Of a stretch of DNA of 64,000 nucleotides, positions 24,614 through 33,809 are shown one piece after another (the first letter of the stretch is position 1; each line of letters starts with the position of its first letter). The position numbers were made by a program, and so were the translations under genes. Under the pieces are notes generated by a model. The model worked only from the letters and a program-made list of their open reading frames with translations, had not been told where the DNA came from and did not search any database. Origin of the DNA: CALFML01 sp044222245 (GTDB lineage: Bacteria > Myxococcota_A > Polyangia > Palsa-1104 > JAEUJZ01); assembly GCA_044222245.1 (NCBI GenBank), contig JBGANQ010000032.1:23158-87157 (forward strand), read 5' to 3'.

Positions 24614-26467
24614 ATGACCAACCCGCGCCCGCCCAGCTTCGGCAAGAGCCTGTTTTTCGGCGACCTGCGCGAAGACCTGCTGTTTCCCTATCCTCGCCTG
24701 GCTCCCGCGGCCCACCGCCAGACCGCCGAGCTGCTCGCCGCCCAGAGCCAGCTTTTGCAGGCGCGACCCGAGCTTGGCGACGCCCGCCTCAGCGATGAGA
24801 GCGCCCAGCTCTCGACCGAGACGCTGCAGGCAGCGCGCGAGCTCGGGCTTTTTGGGCTGGCCATCCCGCGCGCCTACGGCGGGCTCGGGCTGCCGCTGCA
24901 GGCGAGCTGCCGGATCCTCGACGCGGTGGGCGGTGTGGATGCGGCGCTGGCGGTGGTGCTGGGGGTCCACAACGGCCTGTCCGCCAGCTCAATCCTCCAC
25001 TTTGGCAGCGCCGAGCAGCGCCAGCAGCACCTGCCGCGGCTGGCCAGCGGTGAGGTCATCGGCACCTTCTGCATGAACGAGCCCGCGGCCGGCAGCGACG
25101 CCGGCGCCGCTCGCACCCGCGCCCGCCCGCTCGCCGACGAAGAAAGCGCCGTCCGGCCCGGCACGAGCGCGCCGCCGGGCGGCTTTGTCCTCAACGGCAC
25201 CAAGCTGTGGGTGACCAGCGGCAGCCTGGCGCAGCTGTTCGTGCTGTTCGCCCAGACCCAGGTGCTGCGCGAAGGCTCGCAGATCGATCGCATCACCAGC
25301 TTCATCGCCGAGCGCGGGCCGGGGGTGCGCCCCGGAGCCCCGGAAAAGACGCTCGGGCTGCGCGCCATCTCGGCCACCGCGCTGTACCTGGAGGACCTGA
25401 AGCTGCCGGCCCAAAGCGTGCTCGGCAGCGTCGGCGGCGGATTCAAGGTCGCGATGGACACGCAGAACCGCGGTCGCCTGCTCATCGCCGCCGGGTGCCT
25501 GGGTCAGGCGCGCGAGCTGCTGCGGCTGGCGGTGCAGCACGCAACGAGCCGCCGGCAGTTCGGGCGCCTGATCAGCACCCTGGGCATGATTAAGGACAAG
25601 ATCGCCAGCATGGCCATCGACCTGTACGCGGCCGAGTCGATGCTGTATCTGACCACGGGCCTGGTCGACCGCCACGAGCACAGCGGCCGCCCCACCGCCG
25701 AGCTCGACTACTCGCTAGAGTCGGCGAGCTGCAAGGTCATGGCCAGCCAGATGCTGGCCCGCGCCGCCCGCACCGCCCTGGAGGTCGCCGCCAGCACCGG
25801 CTACCGCTGCGACTACCCCTACGAGCGCCACCTGCGCGACAGCGGCGCCTTTCTGATCTTCCCCGGCACCAACGAGGTCCTGCGCTGCTACATCGCCCTC
25901 ACCGGCCTGGCCGGCCCCGGCGAGCACCTGGACAAGCTGGCCGACGCGATCAAGTTCCCCCTCCGCGGCTACGGCCTGGTCGTCGACAGCCTGATCGACA
26001 AGGTGCGCACCGCCGCCTACGGCCGCGGCCAGCTCACCCGCCACCACCCGCGGCTGAAGAAGGAGGCCGTCTTCATCGAGGACGCCACCGAGGCGCTGGC
26101 CCGCGAGGTCGACCGCGTGCTGCGCCGCCACGGCCTGCAGATCTCCGAGATGCAGTATGTGCAGAGCCGGGTCGCCGACGTCGTCATCGATCTGTTCGCG
26201 ATGTGCGCCACGGTGTCGCGGGCCAGCGCGGCGCTGCTCGATCGCGACGACCGCTACGCCCGCGGCGACGCCGGCCGGCACGAGGCGGCCGGCGAGCTCG
26301 ACGCCGCCGAGCGCGAGCTGCGGCTGTGCAGCGGCTTCTGCAGCAAGGCGAGCGCCCGCATCCGCGAGACCCTGGCCCGCTTCAGCCAGAACGACGACGA
26401 GCTGATGAAGGCCATCGCCGACGACTGCTACGTCGGCCGCCCCTATCCCCTGGAGCCCGTGATCTAA
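24614..26467 (+). CDS. Acyl-CoA dehydrogenase (VLCAD/ACAD9-like) lacking the usual catalytic Glu
   Basis: A 617-residue flavoenzyme-fold protein with an extra C-terminal helical domain, as in VLCAD/ACAD9. The flavin/substrate segments look normal: FCMNEPAAGSDAG and LWVTSGS. The catalytic base of this group is the Glu in IFEGTN; here the segment reads LIFPGTNEV and Pro417 takes its place. The alternative position used by isovaleryl-type enzymes reads Gly. It may act on a different substrate, use another base (E421 follows), or be a binding protein. Two bases separate it from the next gene. Confidence 0.88.
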   Translation: MTNPRPPSFGKSLFFGDLREDLLFPYPRLAPAAHRQTAELLAAQSQLLQARPELGDARLSDESAQLSTETLQAARELGLFGLAIPRAYGGLGLPLQASCRILDAVGGVDAALAVVLGVHNGLSASSILHFGSAEQRQQHLPRLASGEVIGTFCMNEPAAGSDAGAARTRARPLADEESAVRPGTSAPPGGFVLNGTKLWVTSGSLAQLFVLFAQTQVLREGSQIDRITSFIAERGPGVRPGAPEKTLGLRAISATALYLEDLKLPAQSVLGSVGGGFKVAMDTQNRGRLLIAAGCLGQARELLRLAVQHATSRRQFGRLISTLGMIKDKIASMAIDLYAAESMLYLTTGLVDRHEHSGRPTAELDYSLESASCKVMASQMLARAARTALEVAASTGYRCDYPYERHLRDSGAFLIFPGTNEVLRCYIALTGLAGPGEHLDKLADAIKFPLRGYGLVVDSLIDKVRTAAYGRGQLTRHHPRLKKEAVFIEDATEALAREVDRVLRRHGLQISEMQYVQSRVADVVIDLFAMCATVSRASAALLDRDDRYARGDAGRHEAAGELDAAERELRLCSGFCSKASARIRETLARFSQNDDELMKAIADDCYVGRPYPLEPVI

Positions 26468-26469
26468 AG

Positions 26470-27009
26470 ATGGAACTTCGCACCCCCCGATTGGTCCTGC
26501 GCGAGCTCGCCGAGTCCGACGCCGCCGCCGCCAACCTCTACGAGCGCGACCCGCAGGTGGTGCGCTACCAGAGCCACGCCCCGCGCACGCTGGACCAGAG
26601 CCTGGCCTACATCCGCCGCGTCCACGCTGAGACGGCCGCCAGCACGCCGCGCCGCCTGTTCGATCTGGCGGTGACGCGCGAGGGCACGCTGGTCGGCCGC
26701 ATCGGTCTGCACATCACCGACCCGGACAGCGGCCAGGCGGCGCTGTGGTACATCCTGCACCCCGCGCACTGGGGCCACGGCTACATCCCCGAGGCGGCGC
26801 GCGCCCTGCTCAGCTTCGGCTTCGGCGAGCTTGGCCTGCACCGGGTCATGGTCGATACCGATCCGCGCAACCTGGCCTCGATCCGCGTGGCGCAGAAGCT
26901 GGGCATGCGCAAGGAAGCGCACCTTGTCGAGAATGTATTCCTGAAGGGGGAGTGGTGCGACTCGCTGATCTTTGCGATCTTGAAGCGTGAGTGGCAAGGC
27001 GGCGGCTGA
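26470..27009 (+). CDS. GNAT N-acetyltransferase (RimJ/RimL-like)
   Basis: A 179-residue acetyltransferase of the RimJ/RimL type: TPRLVLRELAESDA at the N-terminus, ALWYILHPAHWGHGYIPEAARALLSFGF with the acetyl-CoA binding turn, and NLASIRVAQKLGMRKEA near the end. The ATG lies two bases after the stop of the dehydrogenase, so it is co-transcribed. The target may be a ribosomal or other protein N-terminus, or a small amine. Confidence 0.88.
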   Translation: MELRTPRLVLRELAESDAAAANLYERDPQVVRYQSHAPRTLDQSLAYIRRVHAETAASTPRRLFDLAVTREGTLVGRIGLHITDPDSGQAALWYILHPAHWGHGYIPEAARALLSFGFGELGLHRVMVDTDPRNLASIRVAQKLGMRKEAHLVENVFLKGEWCDSLIFAILKREWQGGG

Positions 27010-27066
27010 GGCTGGGCGGGGCGCCGCCGCGCTTGCTCGCGCCGCGCTTTGTGCTCAGCTTAGGAT

Positions 27067-28323
27067 ATGACGTTGTACCATCTTCGCCGGGTGGGGAGGC
27101 TGCAGCCGGGACTGGCAGCGCCGCGTTTCGGCGCCCCGGTCATCACCCGCGCCGGGACCAGCTTCCTGCTCGAGACCGTCGAGGCCGAGCCGACGGCAGC
27201 GGTCACCGCGGCGCTGCTCACCGCCGATGGCGCCCACCGCTTCCCGCTGCAGGTTCACAAGACCGCGCGCACGCCTGTCGAAGGCGGCCTGAGCATCGTC
27301 CACCGCGTCGTCAACGCCGCGGCGCCGCCTGGGGGCTATGACCTGAGCCTGAGCGGCCTTGGCAGCGCGCCCGAGCTGGCCCCGCGCTCGGTGTGGCTGC
27401 GCCAGAGCGATCCCGACGCGCTCACCAGCCTGCACCTGGCTCACGTCACCGATCTCCATGTCGGCTCGCGCGGGCGCGCCGCCGCGCGGCTTGCGCATGT
27501 GCTGTCCGAGATTAACGCCCACACGCCGGATCTGGTGCTCATCACTGGCGACATCGCCAACAACGGCGACCGCGCCCAGCACTACCCGAGCGCGGTCCGG
27601 CTCCTATCGACCCTGCGCGCGCCCAGCCTGATCGTCGCCGGCAACCACGACCACGGCTTCTCGCCGCGCGCCCTGGCCGGCCGCGGCTTCGGCGCCGGCT
27701 TCCACAACTTCGCCGACGCCTTTCACCCGTTCCTCCACTTCGGCATGCAGCTGGGCGGCTGGGACTTTGTCGGCTTTGACAGCGGCCCCTCGCGTCTCTC
27801 GCCGCTGGTGCGCACCCGCGGCCTCGATGCCGAGGCCCTCTCGGCGCTCGCCCGCGACCTCGACAGCGCCTACGCCCGCGGTCGCCGCGGCGTCATCCTA
27901 TTCAGCCACACCCCGCTGCGCTCCCGCCTCACCGGCTCGCGACCGAGCGCCCTGCCCGGCATGGTCGGCGGCATGAGCCGCGGCTCGCGCGCCTTCGAGG
28001 AGCTCTTGCGCACCGCCGCCCGCCGCGGCCAGCGTGTGCTCCACCTGGCCGGCCACACCCACTGGATGGAGGTCTTCGAGCTCGACGCCGAAGGCAAGCG
28101 CTTCATGCGCTGGGACCACCGCCGCATCGGCCTGCAGGGGCAGCCGCTCACCACGGCCGGCGCTCCGGTGGCGCTCATCAATACCCAGTCGGCCAGTCAC
28201 TCGGGCATCCCGCTCAAGCGCAACGGCCAAGGCTACGGCTTTGTCCGCATCCTCCTGGACGCCGAGGCGCCGCAGATCCACTTCCACCGCTACGATGCCC
28301 GGGCCAAGCTCCCGGTCGCCTAG
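27067..28323 (+). CDS. Calcineurin-like metallophosphoesterase
   Basis: A 418-residue phosphoesterase with an N-terminal Ig-like or C2-like domain (about 1-115) and then the metal signature in order: DLH, GDIANNGD, GNHDH, FSHTP and GHTH. All five blocks of the dinuclear site are present. No signal peptide. The long insertion after GNHDH and the basic extension are unusual. It hydrolyses phosphodiesters or phosphomonoesters; the substrate is unknown. Confidence 0.88.
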   Translation: MTLYHLRRVGRLQPGLAAPRFGAPVITRAGTSFLLETVEAEPTAAVTAALLTADGAHRFPLQVHKTARTPVEGGLSIVHRVVNAAAPPGGYDLSLSGLGSAPELAPRSVWLRQSDPDALTSLHLAHVTDLHVGSRGRAAARLAHVLSEINAHTPDLVLITGDIANNGDRAQHYPSAVRLLSTLRAPSLIVAGNHDHGFSPRALAGRGFGAGFHNFADAFHPFLHFGMQLGGWDFVGFDSGPSRLSPLVRTRGLDAEALSALARDLDSAYARGRRGVILFSHTPLRSRLTGSRPSALPGMVGGMSRGSRAFEELLRTAARRGQRVLHLAGHTHWMEVFELDAEGKRFMRWDHRRIGLQGQPLTTAGAPVALINTQSASHSGIPLKRNGQGYGFVRILLDAEAPQIHFHRYDARAKLPVA

Positions 28324-28351
28324 CAGCTTTGCTAAAGAGGTCGGCGTCGCT

Positions 28352-29176
28352 TCAGTGGGCGGCGCCCAGACCTACCGCGCCTTGGTAGTGCAGCGCCTCC
28401 AGCCGCACGGTCGCGCCGGCGGCCACCAGGGCCGCCACCGCGGCCGTGTCGTTTTCGATGAACATTCCCACCCAGTCATGCTGCGGCAGCGCGTGGGCGC
28501 GCATGCCGCCGAGCAGCGCGGCGCAGTACACGGGTTGCGCCACCCGGAACGGATACGCGCCGGGAAATGCAGGGTTGAAGACCGCCGCGCCCACCGGGGT
28601 CGAGTCCGCCGCGCGCCGGACGCCAATCACCACCCGGCCGGGCAGCGCGCGACCGCCCTGCAGCTCGCCTGGCAGCAGGTTCAAGGCGCGCTCGAACTGG
28701 CCGTCCTCCGCCGGCGGCACGACCTGCGTCACCACTGCCTCGGGCGAGCCCGGCACGGCCGCCAGCAGCTCCCAGCGCAGACCGAGCGCCGTCGAGCTGT
28801 ACTGCGCCTGCATGCCGCAGCGCTCGTAAAGCCGCCGCGCTGGCTGGTTGTCGGGCTTGACGTTGAGGTTCCAGGTGCTGATGCCCGCCTCGGCAAAGCG
28901 CCGCCGCATCGCCGTCATCAGCGCCAGGCCGACGCCGCCGCCGCGCGCCTGCGGCGCCACCACCACGTTGCGGATATGGCCGGTGGTACCAATCAGCTGA
29001 AAATAGGAGTAGCCAACGACCTGCCCATCCCGCTCGGCAATCAGGGAGCTTGGCACCATCTCGTCGCGCCAGCGGTCTAGACCTGGCACCGGATCACCGA
29101 CGAGCAGCTCGGGAAACAAGCGGGCGAAGTCGGGATAGTCGGAGGTGCGCGCGGCGCGGATCGTCAGGTCAGCCAT
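28352..29176 (-). CDS. GNAT acetyltransferase with C-terminal extension
   Basis: A 274-residue protein with one clear GNAT domain (about 1-140): IRAARTSDYPDFARL, then IRNVVVAPQARGGGVGLALMTAMRR with the Q/RxxGxG/A-type turn, and NQPARRLYERCGM. The C-terminal half may be a degenerate second GNAT or a regulatory region; it lacks an acetyl-CoA turn. Convergent with the metallophosphoesterase. The substrate is unknown. Confidence 0.82.
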   Translation of the reverse strand: MADLTIRAARTSDYPDFARLFPELLVGDPVPGLDRWRDEMVPSSLIAERDGQVVGYSYFQLIGTTGHIRNVVVAPQARGGGVGLALMTAMRRRFAEAGISTWNLNVKPDNQPARRLYERCGMQAQYSSTALGLRWELLAAVPGSPEAVVTQVVPPAEDGQFERALNLLPGELQGGRALPGRVVIGVRRAADSTPVGAAVFNPAFPGAYPFRVAQPVYCAALLGGMRAHALPQHDWVGMFIENDTAAVAALVAAGATVRLEALHYQGAVGLGAAH

Positions 29177-29424
29177 GGCCCGAGCTTAAGCCGCGGCGCA
29201 CTCTGTTCCTAATTCCTCGCTCATTCCCAGGCTGCAGCCGAGCACGCAGTCGCCTCCCCCTGCCCTGCAGCAGCCCTGAGTCTTAGGCCATGTCAAGCCC
29301 CAGCGAGCACGTCCACCTTGGGTGCGCACTAACCGCGCGGAACAAGACCGCTCGACGCTCCGTCGGACACGGTGAATGCAAGCCTGGGCTCGATAGTCTA
29401 TGCTTGTAACAAGGAGCCAAACCC

Positions 29425-29811
29425 ATGAAGCGCATTCTTCTCGCTCTAGCTGCTGCGACCGGCCTTGTCGGCTGCTACGCCGAGGTTGCTCCGTCGTACC
29501 GCCCTGCCTATTACGCGCAGCCGGGTTACGCCCCGACTCCGGTGTATTCAAGCGGTTATGTCGCGCCGACCCCGGTGTACTCCAGCGGTTACGTCGCGCC
29601 GACCCCAGTGTACTCTAGCGGTTACGTCGCGCCGACCCCGGTGTATTCGAGCGGTTATGTCGCCCCGGCGCCGGTATATCGCCCGGCGCCGGTATATCGG
29701 CCCGCCCCCACCCCGGTCTATGTCTCGCCGCCGACGCCGGCGTACCGGCCCGCGGTGGTTGTCCGGCCCGCGCCGGTCTACCGCCCTGCCACCGTCTACC
29801 GCCGCTTCTAG
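29425..29811 (+). CDS. Lipoprotein with 11-residue tandem repeats
   Basis: A 128-residue lipoprotein: short signal peptide with lipobox LVGC (Cys at about 17), then four near-identical 11-residue repeats of the form APTPVYSSGYV, then PVYRPA-type repeats to the C-terminus. AAGGAG precedes the ATG. Tyr/Pro repeats suggest an extended, surface-exposed or cell-wall-spanning stalk. Repeat number may vary between strains. It has no enzymatic motif. Confidence 0.8.
   Translation: MKRILLALAAATGLVGCYAEVAPSYRPAYYAQPGYAPTPVYSSGYVAPTPVYSSGYVAPTPVYSSGYVAPTPVYSSGYVAPAPVYRPAPVYRPAPTPVYVSPPTPAYRPAVVVRPAPVYRPATVYRRF
29530..29661. repeat. Four 33-bp tandem repeats within the lipoprotein gene
   Basis: Four consecutive in-frame 33-bp units, encoding A-P-T-P-V-Y-S-S-G-Y-V. 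They differ only at a few third-codon positions, as expected for recent duplication under protein-level selection. Confidence 0.85.
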
Positions 29812-29920
29812 TCCGGTCGCTGCCTCCCCGCTCCCCCTGCGGTTGATGCGGCGGCCCGGCGTCGGCCGCTCGGCCAGTCATTGGGCCGAGCTGCCCGGGG
29901 TTCGGTCGCCAGCCGCGCCG

Positions 29921-29969
29921 CGAGCTGCTTGTTGCGAGCTGACTGCTGCGAGCTGTTTGCTCCGCGCTG
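29921..29969. repeat. Heptanucleotide-periodic repeat
   Basis: Seven 7-bp units of the form CGAGCTG alternating with related heptamers such as CTTGTTG, ACTGCTG and CGCGCTG. In reverse complement the unit is CAGCNCG, the same family as the array at 47890-47945. It lies about 70 bases upstream of the lipoprotein hydrolase start. Confidence 0.6.
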
Positions 29970-30037
29970 TTTTCACAGATCGCTCGGCGGATCGCTGCGT
30001 ATCGCTGTATGTTGCGCGCCTACCTGGGAGGCTCCCG

Positions 30038-32074
30038 ATGGCCCTGACTCGCGCGCGCGCCGCATCGTTCCCGATTTCCCTTTCCCTGCTGCTCCTTTTC
30101 GGCGCGGCGCTGGCCGGCTGCAGCGACTCGCCGCCCCCCGGCCCGCCGCCGCCGCCGACCGACGATGGGGCCAACCCGGATCCGCGCTGTCAGCCGATTG
30201 CGCCGGCCGGCTCGCCTTCGGCTGTGAGCTGCGCCCTGCCCTTCCCTTCGTCCTTTTATCTGGTGCCCGACACCACCACCGCGACCGGCTTCCGCGTCAG
30301 TCTGCCCAAGGGCGTTTTGCCGAGCAACAACCGCAAGCAGGACTTTGACCCCGCGCGCCTCAACCTGCTCGATGGCTTCAGCCCCGGCAGCCAGCTGCTC
30401 GCCGACCTCGGCGTGCGCCTGGATCCGGCGCCCTTTGCGCCCGAAGACGGCGACCCCCGGCCCTCGCTCACGGCGACGGCGCCGGTGCAGCTCATCCGCT
30501 ACGACACCGGCGAGCGGGTCCCGGTGTTCGCCGAGCTCGACGCAAACGTCAACGAGCCGAGCGACCCGCAGGCGCTGATCATCCGCCCGCTGGTCCGGCT
30601 GCGCCCCGCGACGCGCTACGTGGTGGCGCTGCGCGAGCTCAAGGACCTCGCCCAGCAGCCGGTCACGGTCCGCCCCTTTCGCGCCCTGGTCGATGGCAGC
30701 TACGGTCCCGCTTCGCGGCTTGCCGCCCTGCAGGGTCGCTACGAGCAGATCTTCACCCTGCTGGAGGGCGCCGGCGTGCCGCGCACCAGCTTGACGCTGG
30801 CGTGGGACTTTGTCACCGCTTCGGACAGTCAGATCCAGGGCCACCTTGTGCACATGCGCGACACCGCCCTTGCCCGCGTTGCCGCCGAGAACCTCGGCGT
30901 GACGGTCGACAGCGTCAGCGAGCCCAAAGGCGACCCGCTGGTGCTGCGCGTCATCAAGGCGCACTTCGCCGTGCCCTCGTTCCTGGTCGATCCGACCGAT
31001 CCTTCCTCGGGCATGGAGCTCGACAGCAGCGGCCTGCCCAAGGACACCGGCAAGAACTATCAGGCAAACCTCCTTGTCATCGTGCCGGCGTGCGCAAAGA
31101 CCGCCGCCCTGCCGCTGCGCGCCGTCGTCTACGGTCACGGCCTGCTCGGGTCGGCGGATGAGATCAGCTCGTCCCTGCACCGCGGCATCGCCAACCGGCT
31201 ATGCACCATCGAGCTCGCCACCGACTTCATCGGCCTGTCGAGCGATGACCTTGTCTACCTGGGCGGTCAGGTGCTGGGCAAGTTCGACAACCTGGCGGTG
31301 ACCACCGATCGCCTGCAGCAGGCGCAGCTGAACTTCGCCGTGCTGGCGCGCCTGGCCCGCCAGAAGCTCAAGGATCTGCCGGAGCTCACCGTCGAGGGAA
31401 CGGCCGGCGGGCGGCGGCTCCTGGACGGCACCCAGGTGTACTATCTGGGCGGCTCGCAGGGCGGCATCTTCGGCAATACGATCGTGGCGATCTCGCCGGA
31501 TCTCGACCGCGGCGTGCTAAATGTCGGCGCTGGCAACTACTCGATGATGCTGCCGCGCGCCTCCGCCTATGCCGAGTTCCAGGTGATCATCGCCGCCGCG
31601 TACCCGGATCTGCTGGCGCAGCAGCTGCTCTTGACGATCTCGCAGAGCTACTGGGACTTTTCCGACCCGCTCAGCTTCGCTCGCCAGAACCTCCAGGACG
31701 GACTGCCCGGTCCCGACGGCAAGCCGATGGCGGCCAAGCACATCCTGCTGCAGGAGTCGCGCCATGACTCGCAGGTGCCAAACCTCGCCACGCGCACGGT
31801 GGCGCGCAGCATGGGCCTGGTGCAGCTCGGGCCGCCGGTAGAGCCGGTGTTTGGGCTGGTCCAGAGCGCCGGTCCGGTCGACTCGGCGTACGTGCAGTAC
31901 GACACCCAGCTGCAGCCGCCGCCGTCCAAGACCAACCGCGGCACCGGCGTCGATAACGGCGCGCACGGCTCGCTCGGTCGGATTCCTGCCGTGGTGCAGC
32001 AGATGGACGAGTTCTTGCGCCCCGGCGGTCAGGTTCGCAACACCTGCGGCGCGAGCTGCGTGTTCCCGCTGTAG
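30038..32074 (+). CDS. Lipoprotein with alpha/beta-hydrolase features
   Basis: A 678-residue protein. GGGAGG lies 7 bases upstream of the ATG at 30038; the frame is also open further upstream but without a ribosome site. The lipobox is LAGC at about residue 28, followed by a Pro-rich linker. The large domain has a nucleophile elbow YLGGSQGGIFG near residue 473, an oxyanion-type YGHGLLGS earlier, and possible acid/His partners in SRHDSQVPN and NGAHGSLG. This fits a secreted serine esterase or lipase. It may be anchored in the outer membrane. Confidence 0.8.
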   Translation: MALTRARAASFPISLSLLLLFGAALAGCSDSPPPGPPPPPTDDGANPDPRCQPIAPAGSPSAVSCALPFPSSFYLVPDTTTATGFRVSLPKGVLPSNNRKQDFDPARLNLLDGFSPGSQLLADLGVRLDPAPFAPEDGDPRPSLTATAPVQLIRYDTGERVPVFAELDANVNEPSDPQALIIRPLVRLRPATRYVVALRELKDLAQQPVTVRPFRALVDGSYGPASRLAALQGRYEQIFTLLEGAGVPRTSLTLAWDFVTASDSQIQGHLVHMRDTALARVAAENLGVTVDSVSEPKGDPLVLRVIKAHFAVPSFLVDPTDPSSGMELDSSGLPKDTGKNYQANLLVIVPACAKTAALPLRAVVYGHGLLGSADEISSSLHRGIANRLCTIELATDFIGLSSDDLVYLGGQVLGKFDNLAVTTDRLQQAQLNFAVLARLARQKLKDLPELTVEGTAGGRRLLDGTQVYYLGGSQGGIFGNTIVAISPDLDRGVLNVGAGNYSMMLPRASAYAEFQVIIAAAYPDLLAQQLLLTISQSYWDFSDPLSFARQNLQDGLPGPDGKPMAAKHILLQESRHDSQVPNLATRTVARSMGLVQLGPPVEPVFGLVQSAGPVDSAYVQYDTQLQPPPSKTNRGTGVDNGAHGSLGRIPAVVQQMDEFLRPGGQVRNTCGASCVFPL

Positions 32075-32122
32075 CGGCGCCCGAGCGGCCCGCGGGCGCC
32101 GGCTGTGCTAGCCTGGCGCCCC

Positions 32123-33772
32123 ATGCTGGCCCTGGTCCGCGACATCGGTCGCCTGCGCGAGATTTCCACCGTCCTTTTCCGCCACGGCTTCGGCGAGATC
32201 GCCACCCGCGCCGGGCTGCTGCCGGGTCCGCCGGACGCCGCCCCCGCTGACTCAGCGGCCGCCCCGAGCGCCCGCCGCAGCGACGCCACCTTCGAGCGCA
32301 TTCGCCTGGTCCTGCAGGATCTGGGTCCGTCCTTCATCAAGCTCGGACAGATCGTCTCGACCCGCGCCGACCTGCTGCCCGCTGGCCTCATCCACGAGCT
32401 AAAGAAGCTGCAAGAGGAGGTGCCGCCGGTCCCCTTCGCCGCCCTGCGCGACGAGGTCGAGGCCAGCCTGGGGGCGCCGCTCGGCGAGGTGTTCGTCCGC
32501 TTTGACGAGCAGTTTCTCGGCGCCGCCTCGATCGCCCAGGTGCACCGGGCGACGCTGCGGACCCTCCGCGACGGGGTCGAGTCCGAGCAGGAGGTGGTGG
32601 TCAAGGTGCAGCGCCCGGGCGTCGCCGAGACCGTGGCCCGCGACCTCGATCTGCTGCGCCGCCTCGCCGCCGCGATCGAGCGCGCAGTGCCCGAGACGCG
32701 CCTTTACTCGCCGCGAGCCCTGGTCGAGCACTTCGAGCGCGCCATCACCACCGAGCTAAACTTCACCATCGAAGCCGAGCATGCCGAGCGCTTCGCCCAC
32801 AACTTCGCCGGCGTGCCCGCGGTCCGCTTCCCGCAGGTCTACCGCCACGTGAGCACGCAGAAGGTGCTGGTGCTGGAGTACTTTGCCGGCTGCAAGGTCA
32901 GCGCCGCGGCGGCGCTCGGCTACAGCGGTCCGCAGCTGGCGCGCCAGGCGGTGGGCGTGGTGGTAAAGATGATCTTCGAGGACGGCTTTTTCCACGCCGA
33001 TCCCCACCCGGGCAACATCATCATCCTCGGCTCGCCGGCGGCGCCGGTGATTGGCCTCATCGATCTGGGCATGGTCGGGCGCCTCGGACCCGAGCTGCGC
33101 GACCGCACTCTGGATCTGCTGGTGGCGGCGGCGCGCAAGGACAGCTACGCGGTCGCCGACGCCCTTTACGCGATCGGCCGCCCGACCACCAAGGTCGACC
33201 TCACCGCCTACCGCACCGAGGTCGCGCTGCTCGCCGACAAGTACCTGGGCCGGCCGCTCAAGGAGATCGAGGTGGCGGCGCTGGTCCGCGATCTGGTGCA
33301 GGGAGCCAGCAAGTTCAGCATCGAGATCCCGCCCGATTTCCTGCTGGTCGGCAAGGCGCTGATGACCATCGAGGGCATCGGCAAGCAGCTCGATCCCGAG
33401 CTCGATGTGCTCGGCGAGGCGGCGCCGCATGTGCTGGCGCTCATCCAGAAGCGCTACTCGCCGCAGCGGCTCGGCAATGATCTCTTGCGCGGCCTGCAGC
33501 AGCTCGGCCGCGCCGGCTACGATCTGCCGCTGCACCTGCGCGAGGTGCTCGACGATCTGCGCCTGGGCCGGCTGACCCTGCGCACCACCGACCCCGAGCT
33601 TGGCCGCGCCGCCAGCCGCCTCGGCCAGCGCATCGCCGGCGGGCTGCTCGCGGCGACGCTGTGCCTGTGCGCGACGCTCCTATTTAACGCCCAGCACTCG
33701 CTTGCGGCGTACTGCCTGTTCGCGCTGGGGGCGCTGCTCGGGGCCTGGCAGCTGCGCGCACCGGCGGTCTAG
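32123..33772 (+). CDS. UbiB/ABC1 (ADCK-like) atypical kinase
   Basis: A 549-residue protein with every UbiB hallmark: KxGQ extension at 73-76 (FIKLGQIVSTRADLLP), the Ala-rich loop FLGAASIAQVHRA at 131-143, nucleotide lysine VVKVQRPG, ELNFTIEAEH at 211-220, HADPHPGN at 291-298 and DLG at 314-316. A C-terminal hydrophobic pair anchors it in the membrane. The family supports ubiquinone synthesis or lipid/isoprenoid homeostasis. An in-frame GTG at 32105 is an alternative start; no clear ribosome site is seen for either. Confidence 0.93.
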   Translation: MLALVRDIGRLREISTVLFRHGFGEIATRAGLLPGPPDAAPADSAAAPSARRSDATFERIRLVLQDLGPSFIKLGQIVSTRADLLPAGLIHELKKLQEEVPPVPFAALRDEVEASLGAPLGEVFVRFDEQFLGAASIAQVHRATLRTLRDGVESEQEVVVKVQRPGVAETVARDLDLLRRLAAAIERAVPETRLYSPRALVEHFERAITTELNFTIEAEHAERFAHNFAGVPAVRFPQVYRHVSTQKVLVLEYFAGCKVSAAAALGYSGPQLARQAVGVVVKMIFEDGFFHADPHPGNIIILGSPAAPVIGLIDLGMVGRLGPELRDRTLDLLVAAARKDSYAVADALYAIGRPTTKVDLTAYRTEVALLADKYLGRPLKEIEVAALVRDLVQGASKFSIEIPPDFLLVGKALMTIEGIGKQLDPELDVLGEAAPHVLALIQKRYSPQRLGNDLLRGLQQLGRAGYDLPLHLREVLDDLRLGRLTLRTTDPELGRAASRLGQRIAGGLLAATLCLCATLLFNAQHSLAAYCLFALGALLGAWQLRAPAV

Positions 33773-33796
33773 CCTATTTTCTACCGCCGAGATCTC

Positions 33797-33809
33797 TATA
33801 CTAGCGGCG
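33797..33809 (+). promoter_or_regulatory. Predicted -10 element with leaderless start
   Basis: TATACT at 33797-33802 ends six bases before the GTG start at 33809, so transcription should begin at or next to the start codon. No ribosome binding site exists. No convincing -35 element was found at the right distance. Confidence 0.4.

Noticed and set aside
29465..30037. Long N-terminal extension of the lipoprotein hydrolase
   Set aside because: The extension overlaps the repeat lipoprotein in another frame and is Arg/Pro-rich. GGGAGG and a normal lipoprotein signal peptide mark the ATG at 30038.
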